From positions 1-55,250 of the forward strand of contig SFNY01000023.1 of assembly GCA_004554085.1 (NCBI GenBank): DNA of 55,250 nucleotides. The letters run 5' to 3'. Source of the stretch: Clostridiales bacterium (GTDB lineage: Bacteria > Bacillota > Clostridia > Christensenellales > Aristaeellaceae). This document shows positions 7,968 to 16,063 of this stretch, piece after piece. The position numbers and the translations under genes were made by a program. The notes beneath the pieces are model-generated. The model ran no database searches, was not told the DNA's origin, and saw only the letters and a list, made by a program, of their open reading frames with translations. The stretch's first letter is position 1, and every line of letters begins with the position of its first letter.

Positions 7968-8938
7968 CGAGGGCAGATTGCATTCGGGAGCTGCTTGCGG
8001 AGTACGCAAACCAGCGCACGCGCAACGAGCTGGAGTTGGACGCGCGTATCGCCGAGGCCGGTGCGCGGGATCCGGAGATCCTGCGGCTGCGGGAGGAGAA
8101 CATGCACCTGGCCTTCGACGCCATGAAGCGCATCATGGCCACCAGCGACCCGGAGGCCTGCCGCACGGCGGCGGAGCAGATGAAGCAGCGCGGCGTCTTC
8201 AACAACGCCCAGATCCGCAGGCGGCTTACAGACCTGGGACTTCCGCAGGACTATCTGGAGCTGCACTACCGCTGCGAGGCGTGCAGGGACACCGGCTACG
8301 TGGGCGAAGCGCCCTCGCGCTTCTGCGCGTGCTTTGAGAAGGCGCTGCGGGTGAAGCAGTACGAGGACGGCAGCATGGCGGGCACCGACGAGCAATGCTT
8401 TGCGAACTTCGATCTCAGCCGCTTCCCCGAGGAGAGCGGTCAGCGCGCGATGATGAAGAACCTTCGCCGCTTCTGCGAGGAGTATGCGGACACGTTCCCC
8501 AAGACCGTGCTGCCCAATCTGGTCATCAGCGGCGGCACCGGCGTTGGAAAGACCTTCCTGCTCAACTGCATCTATGAGCGCGTGGTCAGTCGCGGCCAGA
8601 GCGCGATCCGCGTGACGGCCTTCCGCATGTTCGAGGCCATGCGACGGCAGCACTTTACCGACGGCTCGGGCGAGGTGGACTTCGAGCAGCTGCTGCGCGT
8701 GCCGCTCTTGCTGATCGACGACCTGGGCTCGGAGCCGATGATGCGCAACATTACAAAGGAGTACCTGTTCACGCTGCTGAACGAGCGCATGGCGGCGCGG
8801 CGGCACATCGTGATCGCCACGAACCTCTCTGAGGAGGACATTATGCGGGTGTACGGCGAGCGCGTGGGCTCCCGCCTGCTGGATCGCAGCCGCTGCGCGG
8901 TCATGCGGCTTGAAGGAAAGGATTTGAGGCGGCTGTGA
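7964..8938 (+). CDS. DnaC/DnaI-like helicase-loader ATPase
   Basis: A 324-aa AAA+ ATPase expected to load the replicative helicase with the DnaD-like protein. Residues 1-100 are helical. C104, C107, C121 and C123 form a small zinc-binding module like that in DnaI. Walker A GGTGVGKT is at 190-197 and Walker B LLLIDDLG at 248-255, followed by an arginine-containing sensor region near GSRLLDRSR. It is translationally coupled to the gene before it (ATGA) and to the one after it (GTGA). An IstB-like transposase helper is excluded by the zinc module and the context. Confidence 0.9.
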   Translation: MTRADCIRELLAEYANQRTRNELELDARIAEAGARDPEILRLREENMHLAFDAMKRIMATSDPEACRTAAEQMKQRGVFNNAQIRRRLTDLGLPQDYLELHYRCEACRDTGYVGEAPSRFCACFEKALRVKQYEDGSMAGTDEQCFANFDLSRFPEESGQRAMMKNLRRFCEEYADTFPKTVLPNLVISGGTGVGKTFLLNCIYERVVSRGQSAIRVTAFRMFEAMRRQHFTDGSGEVDFEQLLRVPLLLIDDLGSEPMMRNITKEYLFTLLNERMAARRHIVIATNLSEEDIMRVYGERVGSRLLDRSRCAVMRLEGKDLRRL

Positions 8939-9456
8939 AGAGCGTTGTGGAGGAGGTGTACGCCCGCCTGGATGCGCTGGGCATTCCCTTCGATTCCGTG
9001 GAGCATCCACCGGTGCACACCATCGCCGACTGTGCGCCGGTGGAACGGCAGCTCCATTGCATGGTGGTGAAGAACTACTTTCTGACCACGAAGAATCGGA
9101 AGCACTTCTATCTGTGCCTTGTGCGCCCGGAGGCGAGGTTCCGCACGGCGGACGTCTCGAAGCAGGCGGGCTCGTCCCGGCTGAGCTTTGCAAACGAGGA
9201 AGAGATGGAAAGACTGCTCAGGGTGCATCCGGGCGCGGTCAGCCCCATGGGGTTGTTGTTCGACGAAGAAAAGCAGGTGGAGCTGCTGGTGGACGGCGCG
9301 CTGCGGGACGTTCCCCGGCTGGGCTTTCACCCCTGCGACAACAGCCGGAGCCTTGCGATGACCTCGCAGGACTTCTTTGAACGCTTTCTGCCTGCGGTGG
9401 CGCATGCGCCGCATTGGGTGGAGATTCACGACTTTCAGGAGGTGGACGCGCCGTGA
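8935..9456 (+). CDS. YbaK/ProX-type aminoacyl-tRNA deacylase
   Basis: A 173-aa editing-domain protein that hydrolyses mischarged tRNAPro (Ala-tRNAPro in ProX, Cys-tRNAPro in YbaK). Typical family features are the opening VEHPPVHTI, the conserved lysine in VVKNYFLTTKN, and the C-terminal GFHPCDNS, which is the ProX form of the substrate pocket. It starts at a GTG overlapping the previous stop. Its end overlaps the SH3 gene start by 4 bases, so it belongs to the replication operon. Which misacylated tRNA it uses cannot be told from sequence alone, although GFHPCDNS favours ProX. Confidence 0.88.
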   Translation: MKSVVEEVYARLDALGIPFDSVEHPPVHTIADCAPVERQLHCMVVKNYFLTTKNRKHFYLCLVRPEARFRTADVSKQAGSSRLSFANEEEMERLLRVHPGAVSPMGLLFDEEKQVELLVDGALRDVPRLGFHPCDNSRSLAMTSQDFFERFLPAVAHAPHWVEIHDFQEVDAP

Positions 9457-9920
9457 GAGGGAGTCTGCGCAGGCTCTGCTTAGCGCTGCTGATGATCGCT
9501 CTGCTGGGCGGAAGCGCCCTTGGGGCCAGCTATGGCGCGCAGGCGCTGCCGTCGTCGATGCCCGTCTACGCATCCATGAGCACGTCCGCCGCGAAGCTGG
9601 GGAGCCTCAGCCAGGGAACCAGCTTCACCGTCACCGCCATCTCCGGCGACTGGGCGCGCATCTCCTACAAGAACCGCACGGGCTACGCCCGCATGCGCCA
9701 CATCCTCTTCGACAAGCACATCTCCGCCGTGGCGGTGAAGGACACGAAGCTCACCTTCTGGACGAAGGACTCCCAGAAGCGCGGCGTGCACTACCGGGCG
9801 ACCCTCGCTGCGGGCACGAAGGTGTACGTGGTGGGCATGGCCGAGGGAAAGCTGCTGGTGACCAACGACACGGACAGCGCCCTGGGCTACGTGAGCGCGT
9901 CGGCGCTGGTGAAGAACTGA
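9453..9920 (+). CDS. Secreted SH3-domain protein
   Basis: A 155-aa exported protein starting at GTG 9453, with AGGAGGTGG 7 bases upstream and overlapping the previous stop. Residues 1-25 form a signal peptide (RRLCLALLMIALLGGSALG). Two bacterial SH3-like repeats follow, the first with the typical SMPVYASMSTSAAKLGSL and GDWARISYKNRTGYARM. The second is more divergent and ends in LGYVSASALVKN. Such domains bind cell-wall peptides. No catalytic domain is present, so it may be a wall-binding accessory. It ends the operon; a new promoter lies directly downstream. Confidence 0.82.
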   Translation: MRGSLRRLCLALLMIALLGGSALGASYGAQALPSSMPVYASMSTSAAKLGSLSQGTSFTVTAISGDWARISYKNRTGYARMRHILFDKHISAVAVKDTKLTFWTKDSQKRGVHYRATLAAGTKVYVVGMAEGKLLVTNDTDSALGYVSASALVKN

Positions 9921-9940
9921 GAAAAACCGCAGAGCTTTGC

Positions 9941-9970
9941 TTGACAGAAGCAAAAGCCCTGTGGTATCAT
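9941..9970 (+). promoter_or_regulatory. Promoter of the Tyr T-box operon
   Basis: TTGACA (9941-9946), an 18-bp spacer and TATCAT (9965-9970). Transcription should start near 9977, just before the base of T-box stem I. Confidence 0.85.
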
Positions 9971-9989
9971 AATCCGGTAGAATTTGAAA

Positions 9990-10221
9990 CGTGGCGATGA
10001 GGGAGAGAAGTACCCTGGGCTGCGGGCATGCAGAGAGCCTCCGGTTTGGTGCGAGGAGGTCGAGGCGCGCAGGGGAATACACTCCGGAGCCGAACGGGCG
10101 AAGCAGCAGTAGTCCGTTCCGTGCGGCGCACGATACGCGCGTTCAAGGCCGTCTTTTGGCGGCGAATGGAAGTGGTACAGCGGCAACAACCGCCTTCCCG
10201 ATGCGGGGAGGCGGCTTTTTT
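9990..10221 (+). ncRNA. T-box riboswitch, tyrosine-specific (specifier UAC)
   Basis: The stem I landmarks occur in order: the GATGA/AGAGAAGTAC motif near 9995-10013, AGAGAG and the distal-loop GGTGCGAGGAGG region near 10032-10060, and the specifier loop GGGGAATACACTCCGGAG. In that loop, TAC at 10078-10080 sits in the usual GAA-xxx-AC position. The T-box bulge appears as a variant GAAGTGGTACAGCG near 10169-10182. The terminator stem (10190-10199 with 10205-10214) ends in T6. Uncharged tRNATyr should pair with UAC and the bulge, preventing termination. The UAC specifier agrees with tyrS as the second gene. Confidence 0.92.
10190..10221 (+). terminator. T-box attenuator hairpin
   Basis: CCGCCTTCCC pairs with GGGGAGGCGG (one G-T) around a 5-nt loop and is followed by C and T6. 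This is the regulated terminator of the T-box leader. Confidence 0.9.
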
Positions 10222-10251
10222 GTCGCAAGGAATACGGAGAGGGGGAGAACA

Positions 10252-11436
10252 ATGCGCTTTTCTGAGGAATATTTTGCCGGTCAGATGAAGGACATCACCG
10301 GCAGCGCGATCCGCGACATCTTTAAGCTCCTGGGCAAACCGGGCATGATCTCCTTTGCGGGCGGCAATCCGTCCAACAGCGCGCTGGAGCCGGAGGTGGT
10401 ACGCACTCTGGCAAGCGAGGCCATCGACCGCTACGGCACGAACGCATTGCAGTACGGCGGAACCGAGGGCCTGCCGGGGCTGCGTGCGGGCATCGCGGAC
10501 TATCTGCGCAGCACTGCGGGCGTGTGCTGCACGGCGGACAACATCCTGCCGGTGCAGGGCTCCTCCCAGGCCTTCGACCTGCTTTTGAAGGCGCTGATCG
10601 ACCCCGGCGACGTGATCCTGGTGGAGAGCCCCACCTTCCTGGGCGCGATTCAGGCCATGCGCATCTACCGGGCGCAGCTCATCGCCATGCCCATGGACGA
10701 GGGCGGCGTGATCATCGACGAGGTGGAGAAGCTGGTGAAGCAGCACCATCCCAAGATGATGTACATCATCCCCACCTTCCAGAACCCCACCGGGCGCACG
10801 CTGTGTTTGGAACGCAGGAAGGCGCTTGCCGAGATGGCGGCGAAGTACGGCTTCATCATCGCCGAGGACGATCCCTATCGCGACCTGCGCTACGATGGAG
10901 AGGCGCTGCCGTCCATCTCCTCCTTCGACGAGGAGGGCTGGGTGGTGTACCTGTCCAGCTTCTCCAAGTACATCGCGCCGGGCCTGCGCGTGGGCGCGGC
11001 GGCGGTTCCCCATGCGGGGCTGCTGCGCAAGATGGTCATCGGCAAGCAGTCCTCGGACGTGCACAGCCCGATCCTCACCCAGGCCATTGTGGAGCTGTAT
11101 CTGGAGAAGGGCCTGCTGCCGGGGCACCTCGAGCGCATCTGCGCGGAGTACCGGAAGCAGCTTTCCGCCATGCTGGAGGGCTTCTCCTTCTTCCCGGAGG
11201 GCACGCAGCACACCCTGCCCCAGGGCGGTCTGTTCGTGTGGGCGGAGCTTCCCGAGGGCATGGACGCCATGGCGGCGCTGAATCGGGCCATCGATCAGAA
11301 CGTGGCCTTCGTGCCGGGCGCCCACTTCTATCCCGACGGCGGCCACGCAAACACCCTGCGGCTGAACTTCTCCATGCAGGAGGTGGACGTCATCCGCGCG
11401 GGCATGGAGCGCCTCGGCAGGGCTGTCAAGGGCTGA
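10252..11436 (+). CDS. PLP-dependent aminotransferase, probably aromatic
   Basis: A 394-aa fold-type I aminotransferase of the LysN/Aro8-like group. FAGGNPSN lies near the N-terminus, NPTG at 179-182, and the PLP-binding SSFSKYIAPGLRVG has the Schiff-base lysine at K239. It is the first gene under the tyrosine T-box and precedes tyrS by 36 bases. A role in tyrosine or phenylalanine synthesis from the 4-hydroxyphenylpyruvate level is therefore inferred; the fold alone would also fit a 2-aminoadipate or branched-chain enzyme. ATG 10252 follows GAGGGGGAG. Earlier in-frame starts lie inside the T-box and are rejected. Confidence 0.88.
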   Translation: MRFSEEYFAGQMKDITGSAIRDIFKLLGKPGMISFAGGNPSNSALEPEVVRTLASEAIDRYGTNALQYGGTEGLPGLRAGIADYLRSTAGVCCTADNILPVQGSSQAFDLLLKALIDPGDVILVESPTFLGAIQAMRIYRAQLIAMPMDEGGVIIDEVEKLVKQHHPKMMYIIPTFQNPTGRTLCLERRKALAEMAAKYGFIIAEDDPYRDLRYDGEALPSISSFDEEGWVVYLSSFSKYIAPGLRVGAAAVPHAGLLRKMVIGKQSSDVHSPILTQAIVELYLEKGLLPGHLERICAEYRKQLSAMLEGFSFFPEGTQHTLPQGGLFVWAELPEGMDAMAALNRAIDQNVAFVPGAHFYPDGGHANTLRLNFSMQEVDVIRAGMERLGRAVKG

Positions 11437-11472
11437 AACAACAAATAATATAAGTATATGGAGTGAATCAAA

Positions 11473-12705
11473 ATGAACGCATTGGATCTTCTGAAGGAGC
11501 GCGGCTTTGTCAAGCAGATCACCTTTGAGGACGACCTCTACAAGGCCTTCGACGAGGGCATGGTGCCCTTCTACATCGGCTTCGATCCCACGGCGGACTC
11601 GCTGCACATCGGCCACTACATCCCGATCATGGCCATGGCCCATCTGCAGAAGGCCGGTCACAAGCCCTACGCCCTGATGGGCGGCGGCACCGGCATGATC
11701 GGCGATCCCTCGGGCAAGAGCGACCTGCGCAAGGTGCTCACCGTGGAGGACATTGATTCCAACGTCGCGAAGATCAAGCAGCAGATGTCCCACTTCCTGG
11801 ACTTCGACGAGTCCAAGGAGAACTGCGCGGTGATCGTGAACAACGCCGACTGGCTGCGCAACCTCAACTACATCGACTTCCTGCGCGATGTGGGCGCGCT
11901 GTTCTCCGTCAACCGCATGCTGACAGCCGAGTGCTACAAGCAGCGCCTGGAGCGGGGACTTACCTTCCTGGAGTTCAACTACATGCTGATGCAGAGCTAC
12001 GACTTCCTGGAGCTGAACCACCGCTACGGCGTGAAGCTCCAGTGCGGCGGCGACGATCAGTGGTCGAACATGCTCTCCGGCGCGGACCTGATCCGCCGCA
12101 AGGACCACGTGGACGCCTTCGCGCTCACCTTCCAACTGCTTCTGACCCACGACGGCCGCAAGATGGGCAAGACCGAGAAGGGCGCGCTGTGGCTGGATCC
12201 CAACAAGTGCTCTCCCTACGATTTCTACCAGTACTGGCGCAACGTGGACGACGCGGACGTGGAGAAGTGCCTGGGGCTTTTGACCTTCCTGCCCATGGAC
12301 GAGGTGCGCCGCCTGGGCGCGCTTCAGGGCAGCGAGATCAACGAAGCCAAGCGCGTGCTGGCCTTCGAGGTCACGAAGAACGTGCACGGCGAGGAGGAGG
12401 CCCGCAAGGCCCAGCAGGCCGCGGAGGCCCTGTTCGGCGGCGGCGCGCTGGCAGGCTCCGTGCCCACCACCGAGATCTCCGCCGAGGAGCTTGCGGCGGA
12501 TGCCCGCCTGCTTGCATGGGTGGCCAAGGTCGGCCTGTGCAAGTCCAACGGCGAGGCCCGCAAGACCATTCAGGGCGGCGGCCTGTACGTGGGCGAGGAC
12601 AAGGTGACGGACGTGGACTTCGCCATCACGCCCGAGATGCTGGAGGGCGAGGGCTTGCTGGTGCGCAAGGGCAAGAAGAGCTACCACAGGTTCGTGAAGA
12701 AGTAA
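11473..12705 (+). CDS. tyrS: Tyrosyl-tRNA synthetase
   Basis: Class Ic aminoacyl-tRNA synthetase, 410 aa. HIGH lies at residues 45-48, the tyrosine-recognition YIGFDPTADSLH at the start of the Rossmann domain, and the flexible KMGKT loop at 230-234. A C-terminal S4-type RNA-binding domain runs from about residue 345 to the end. GGAGTGA precedes the ATG. It shares the tyrosine T-box transcript with the aminotransferase and ends in a UUCG-capped terminator. Confidence 0.97.
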   Translation: MNALDLLKERGFVKQITFEDDLYKAFDEGMVPFYIGFDPTADSLHIGHYIPIMAMAHLQKAGHKPYALMGGGTGMIGDPSGKSDLRKVLTVEDIDSNVAKIKQQMSHFLDFDESKENCAVIVNNADWLRNLNYIDFLRDVGALFSVNRMLTAECYKQRLERGLTFLEFNYMLMQSYDFLELNHRYGVKLQCGGDDQWSNMLSGADLIRRKDHVDAFALTFQLLLTHDGRKMGKTEKGALWLDPNKCSPYDFYQYWRNVDDADVEKCLGLLTFLPMDEVRRLGALQGSEINEAKRVLAFEVTKNVHGEEEARKAQQAAEALFGGGALAGSVPTTEISAEELAADARLLAWVAKVGLCKSNGEARKTIQGGGLYVGEDKVTDVDFAITPEMLEGEGLLVRKGKKSYHRFVKK

Positions 12706-12763
12706 TCGAATAGACCGGAGCGTTCGCCATCTTGCGCGTGATTTCGGGCATTCGCTGGTCATA

Positions 12764-12789
12764 AACCGGGGCTTCGGCTCCGGTTTTTT
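12764..12789 (+). terminator. Terminator with UUCG tetraloop after tyrS
   Basis: A 9-bp stem (AACCGGGGC with GCTCCGGTT, one G-T) is capped by TTCG and followed by a T tract. Confidence 0.92.
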
Positions 12790-12798
12790 GTGCAAATA

Positions 12799-12826
12799 GC
12801 AACTTTTTCCTGAAAAAACGCGTCTT
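12799..12826 (+). promoter_or_regulatory. Candidate ECF-sigma promoter for the WG/PBP gene
   Basis: GCAACT (12799-12804), a 16-bp spacer and CGTCTT (12821-12826) match the ECF pattern AAC...CGTC. The spacing and core are the same as in the element before the sigma operon at 31770-31797. No good sigma-A hexamers are seen here. The TSS would fall about 27 bases before the ATG. The assignment is inferential. Confidence 0.5.
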
Positions 12827-12860
12827 ATTGATATAGAAGTGTATCAAAGGAGGGAAGACC

Positions 12861-14399
12861 ATGTTCCGAAGGTGGATCTGCATTGCGCTGGCGGCACTGC
12901 TGCTGGTTTCTGCCGCGCTTGCCGAGGAACCCGCGTGGAGCTGGAGATGGGACGAGCTGGTGGAGCTGAAGGGCGAAGAAGCGTGCTATCTCGGCCGGCA
13001 CGTCGAAGGGTGGTCGCTGCTGGACGGGGAGGGGCGCGTCCTGATTGACGGCTGGCTGGACGGCTTCGACGGCTTTGTGGACGGCGTAGCTGCTGTCCGC
13101 ATGCGGGGCAAGTGGGGCTTTCTGCTGGAGAACGGCCAGTTTCTGGTGGAACCGCGCTTCGATTACGCCGGGCCGTTCGTGGACGGCATTGCCCGGGTGG
13201 AGCAGGACGGACTGCGGGGCTACATTGACCGCAGCGGCGAATTTCTGATCGAGCCCCGCTTCTACCGCGCCAACGACTTTCAGGGAAACTATGCCGCCGT
13301 GGCGCGTCAGGGTGCGTATGTGGAGGACGGCAACAGCAGCAGCGCTTATTACGAACCCGTATGGGGCGTGATCGACCGCACGGGCGCGCTGGTGATCCCC
13401 ATGGAGTACGACTCCATCGAGATCAGCGCGGAGGATTCGGTGGCGGTCGCCACGCTGGGCGGCGAGACGCACTACTTCCACCTGTCCGGCAGTACTGCGG
13501 AGGAGGTGGCGCAGCTGGGCTCGTCCTTTACGCTGGAGGACTACTACCCCAACGAGGGGAGCAAGGTGGCCTCTCTGAACGAGGCGGCAGACATCCAGTG
13601 GTATGCGGACGCGGATTTCCCCCGGCTAGACGGCGCGACGGCGCTGTTTCCGGTATACTCCGCCATCGTGCAGGCGACCTATCCCCGGGATGTGCGCTAT
13701 GGCGAGGAGGAAAACGACCCGCTGGTGACCTGCACAAAGACCAACCGCGCCTACGAGCGGCTGATCGAGGGCACGACGGACGTGATCTTCTGCGCGGGGC
13801 CGTCGGACGAGCAGCTGGCGAACGCGGAGGCCGCGGGCGTGGAGTTTGAACTGACCCCCTTCGGCGCGGAGGCCTTTGTGTTCGCCGTGAATGCGGACAA
13901 TCCGCTGGAGAGTATCACCACCGAACAGATTCGGGGCGTGTACAGCGGAGCGATTGTGAACTGGAGCGAACTGGGCGTGGACGACCTGGGCGAGATCGTG
14001 GCCTACCAGCGCCCGAAGAACAGCGGCAGCCAGACGGCACTGGAGAAGCTGATGGGCGACGTGGAACTGATGATTCCGCCCCAGCAGATCGTTTCAGATG
14101 GAATGGAGGACATTCTGGAGAACATCGAGTACCGCAATCTGCCCAACGCCATCGGCTACAGCTTCCGCTTCTACTGTACGGAGATGGTGGGCAGCGGGGT
14201 CAAGCTCTTGTCCATCGATGGGATTGAACCCACGCTGGAGAACATCCGCAGCGGGGCCTATCCCCACGTGACCACCCTCTACGCCGTGACCCGCAAGGGC
14301 GAGAGCAATCCCAACGTGCAGATTCTGCTTTCCTGGCTGACCTCCGAACAGGGACAAAAGCTGGTGGAGGCGAGCGGCTATGTGGCCGCGACAAAATGA
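12861..14399 (+). CDS. Secreted WG-repeat / PstS-like binding-domain fusion
   Basis: A 512-aa exported protein. Residues 1-21 are a signal peptide ending AALAEE. Residues about 45-210 contain WG repeats (GKWGFLLENGQFLVEPRFD, GVIDRTGALVIPMEYD), which form a beta-structure of unknown ligand. Residues about 225-512 match a type 2 periplasmic-binding fold of the PstS kind: DGATALFPVYSAIV, then NSGSQTALEKLM, then a C-terminal LLSWLTSEQGQKLVEASGYV. No lipobox cysteine is seen and no ABC permease is adjacent. Phosphate binding is possible but unproven. AAAGGAGGG precedes the ATG. The gene stands alone between two terminators and has a candidate ECF promoter. Confidence 0.85.
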   Translation: MFRRWICIALAALLLVSAALAEEPAWSWRWDELVELKGEEACYLGRHVEGWSLLDGEGRVLIDGWLDGFDGFVDGVAAVRMRGKWGFLLENGQFLVEPRFDYAGPFVDGIARVEQDGLRGYIDRSGEFLIEPRFYRANDFQGNYAAVARQGAYVEDGNSSSAYYEPVWGVIDRTGALVIPMEYDSIEISAEDSVAVATLGGETHYFHLSGSTAEEVAQLGSSFTLEDYYPNEGSKVASLNEAADIQWYADADFPRLDGATALFPVYSAIVQATYPRDVRYGEEENDPLVTCTKTNRAYERLIEGTTDVIFCAGPSDEQLANAEAAGVEFELTPFGAEAFVFAVNADNPLESITTEQIRGVYSGAIVNWSELGVDDLGEIVAYQRPKNSGSQTALEKLMGDVELMIPPQQIVSDGMEDILENIEYRNLPNAIGYSFRFYCTEMVGSGVKLLSIDGIEPTLENIRSGAYPHVTTLYAVTRKGESNPNVQILLSWLTSEQGQKLVEASGYVAATK

Positions 14400-14412
14400 G
14401 GGCTTTGTTATC

Positions 14413-14447
14413 CCGCGTATGCTTGCGCATGCGCGGATTTTATTTTA
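14413..14447 (+). terminator. Rho-independent terminator after WG/PBP gene
   Basis: CCGCGTATGC pairs with GCATGCGCGG (one G-T) around a TTGC loop and is followed by ATTTTATTTT. The next promoter overlaps this hairpin. Confidence 0.88.
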
Positions 14448-14451
14448 TAAT
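14423..14451 (+). promoter_or_regulatory. Promoter of the IMPACT-rluA-HAD-trmL operon
   Basis: TTGCGC (14423-14428), 17 bp, then TATAAT (14446-14451). The -35 lies in the loop and 3' arm of the preceding terminator, so the two signals are interleaved. lrgA uses an identical TTGCGC-17-TATAAT arrangement. Confidence 0.75.
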
Positions 14452-14484
14452 GATAACGATTCGGCAAGCCGTAGGCTTGGCCGG

Positions 14485-14515
14485 GTCGGCGGGCCCCGAA
14501 GGGCAGCACGCCGAC
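14485..14515 (+). promoter_or_regulatory. Stable hairpin in the 5' UTR
   Basis: GTCGGCG (14485-14491) pairs with CGCCGAC (14509-14515). An inner GCCC-CGAA-GGGC hairpin sits at 14493-14504. It follows a smaller AAGCC/GGCTT hairpin at about 14466-14478. The transcript from 14458 to the start at 14553 is therefore strongly structured. No known riboswitch class was recognised. Confidence 0.4.
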
Positions 14516-14552
14516 AATCATATAAACGATTTTATTGAGGTGGTGCAAAGGC

Positions 14553-15197
14553 ATGGCGCTCAGGCCCTACAAGACGCTGATCCAGCGCGCGGACGACAGC
14601 TTCATCATCAACAAGTCCCGCTTCATCGGCTACGGCTGTCCCTGCGAGACCGAGGAGGAGGCGCTTGCCTTCCTTCAGGAGATTCGCACGAAGCACAAGG
14701 ACGCCACCCACAACTGCTACGCCTACATCATCGGCACGAACATGGGCGTGATGCGTTACAGCGACGACGGCGAGCCTGGCGGCACGGCGGGCATGCCCAT
14801 CATCGAGGTGATGAAGGCCCGGGGCGTGACGAACTGCGCTGTGGTGGTCACGCGCTACTTCGGCGGGGTGCTGCTGGGCGCGGGCGGACTGGTGCGCGCC
14901 TACTCCCAGGGCGCGGCGGCGGCGCTCAACGCCTGCGGCGTGGGCGTGATGCACCCCACCGCGCGCTACCTCATGGAGATTCCCTATCCCATGCTCAACC
15001 GCATGGACCACTTTTTGAAGGGCGAACCGGTGATCGTGGAGGACAAGGACTACACGGACAAAATCAGCTACACGCTGATCGTGCGCTGCGCCGACGAGGA
15101 GGGCTTCCTGAGCCGCGTCACCGACATGAGCGAGGGCCGGGTGGAGCCGCTGCGGGTGGAGGAAATGTACCTGCCGTGGCCGGAGGAGGACGCATGA
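14553..15197 (+). CDS. YigZ/IMPACT family protein (UPF0029)
   Basis: A 214-aa conserved protein with an N-terminal IMPACT domain: INKSRFIGYGCPCETEEEALAFL, then SDDGEPGGTAGMPI, then VVVTRYFGGVLLGAGGL. A ferredoxin-like C-terminal domain follows. The eukaryotic IMPACT protein modulates translation control; the bacterial role is unclear. ATG 14553 has GAGGTGG upstream. A TTG six codons earlier overlaps that ribosome site and is rejected. The gene overlaps the pseudouridine synthase start by 4 bases, consistent with a translation/ribosome-linked operon. Confidence 0.9.
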   Translation: MALRPYKTLIQRADDSFIINKSRFIGYGCPCETEEEALAFLQEIRTKHKDATHNCYAYIIGTNMGVMRYSDDGEPGGTAGMPIIEVMKARGVTNCAVVVTRYFGGVLLGAGGLVRAYSQGAAAALNACGVGVMHPTARYLMEIPYPMLNRMDHFLKGEPVIVEDKDYTDKISYTLIVRCADEEGFLSRVTDMSEGRVEPLRVEEMYLPWPEEDA

Positions 15198-16063
15198 TCC
15201 GCCACGAGGTGCCCGCGTCCCTGCGGGAGGAGAATTTGCAGCGCTACATCAAGCGCGCATGGCCGCTGCTGCCGGGTCACGTGCTGCGGGAGCTGATGAA
15301 GAAGCGGGATGTGCGGATCAATGGCGCAAAGTGCGGGAAGGACGATTCCGTTCGCGGCGGCGACCTGCTGGAGATCTACGCCGACAGCCGCCACTTTGAA
15401 ATTCCCGCCGAGGTGATCTACGACGACGGCCATTTATTGGCGGCAGTGAAGCCCCAGGGCCTGCCCTCGCTGCCCGACGCGGACGGCGTGGGCGCGGATA
15501 CCATGGAGGCGCGCATGCAGCGCATCCACCCGGAGGCGCGGCTGTGCCACCGCCTGGACGCGGCCACCGGCGGCGTGCTGCTGGCGGCGCTGGATGAGAT
15601 CACCTACGAGCAGGCCTTCGCGGCTTTCAGGGAGCACGGCATTTGCAAGACCTACCGGGCGCTGCTGTGCGTAAGACCTCCAAAGGCCGAGATGACGCTG
15701 AAGGCGTACCTTGTCAAGGACGCGAAGCGCGCCACCGTGCGCGTGACGGACAGGCCCTGCCCCGGTGCGCGGGAGATCGTGACCCGGCTGCATGTTCGGG
15801 GCGCGGTGGGGGACTGCTGGGACGTGGAGCTGGAGCCCGTCACCGGGCGGACGCATCAGCTGCGCGCCCACATGGCCCACATCGGCTGTCCCATCCTGGG
15901 CGACGACAAGTACGGCGACCGGGAGCTCAACCGCCGCCTGGGCTTCATGGGCAAGCTCTGCCTGTGGTGCGAGAGAATGGAAATACCCGCAGGCAGTCCG
16001 CTGAAAGACCACGTCGGCTGCGTGTTTCAGGCGGACTGCCCGGACTGGATGGAGAAGAAATGA
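15194..16063 (+). CDS. RluA-family pseudouridine synthase
   Basis: A 289-aa RNA pseudouridine synthase. An N-terminal S4-like segment (residues 1-60: LRELMKKRDVRINGAK) precedes the catalytic domain. The catalytic aspartate lies in HRLDAATGG, where the usual serine of HRLDxxTSG is glycine. The later motif VTGRTHQLRAHMAHIGCPILGDDKYG is intact. The exact rRNA or tRNA target cannot be assigned. The long open frame upstream of 15194 is a shadow of the IMPACT gene. ATG 15194 overlaps its stop, and the 3' end overlaps the HAD gene by 4 bases. Confidence 0.92.
   Translation: MIRHEVPASLREENLQRYIKRAWPLLPGHVLRELMKKRDVRINGAKCGKDDSVRGGDLLEIYADSRHFEIPAEVIYDDGHLLAAVKPQGLPSLPDADGVGADTMEARMQRIHPEARLCHRLDAATGGVLLAALDEITYEQAFAAFREHGICKTYRALLCVRPPKAEMTLKAYLVKDAKRATVRVTDRPCPGAREIVTRLHVRGAVGDCWDVELEPVTGRTHQLRAHMAHIGCPILGDDKYGDRELNRRLGFMGKLCLWCERMEIPAGSPLKDHVGCVFQADCPDWMEKK

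Noticed and set aside
9967..12795. 942-codon minus-strand open frame
   Set aside because: It runs opposite the T-box, the aminotransferase and tyrS, all of which are secure. Composition is that of a GC-rich shadow frame.
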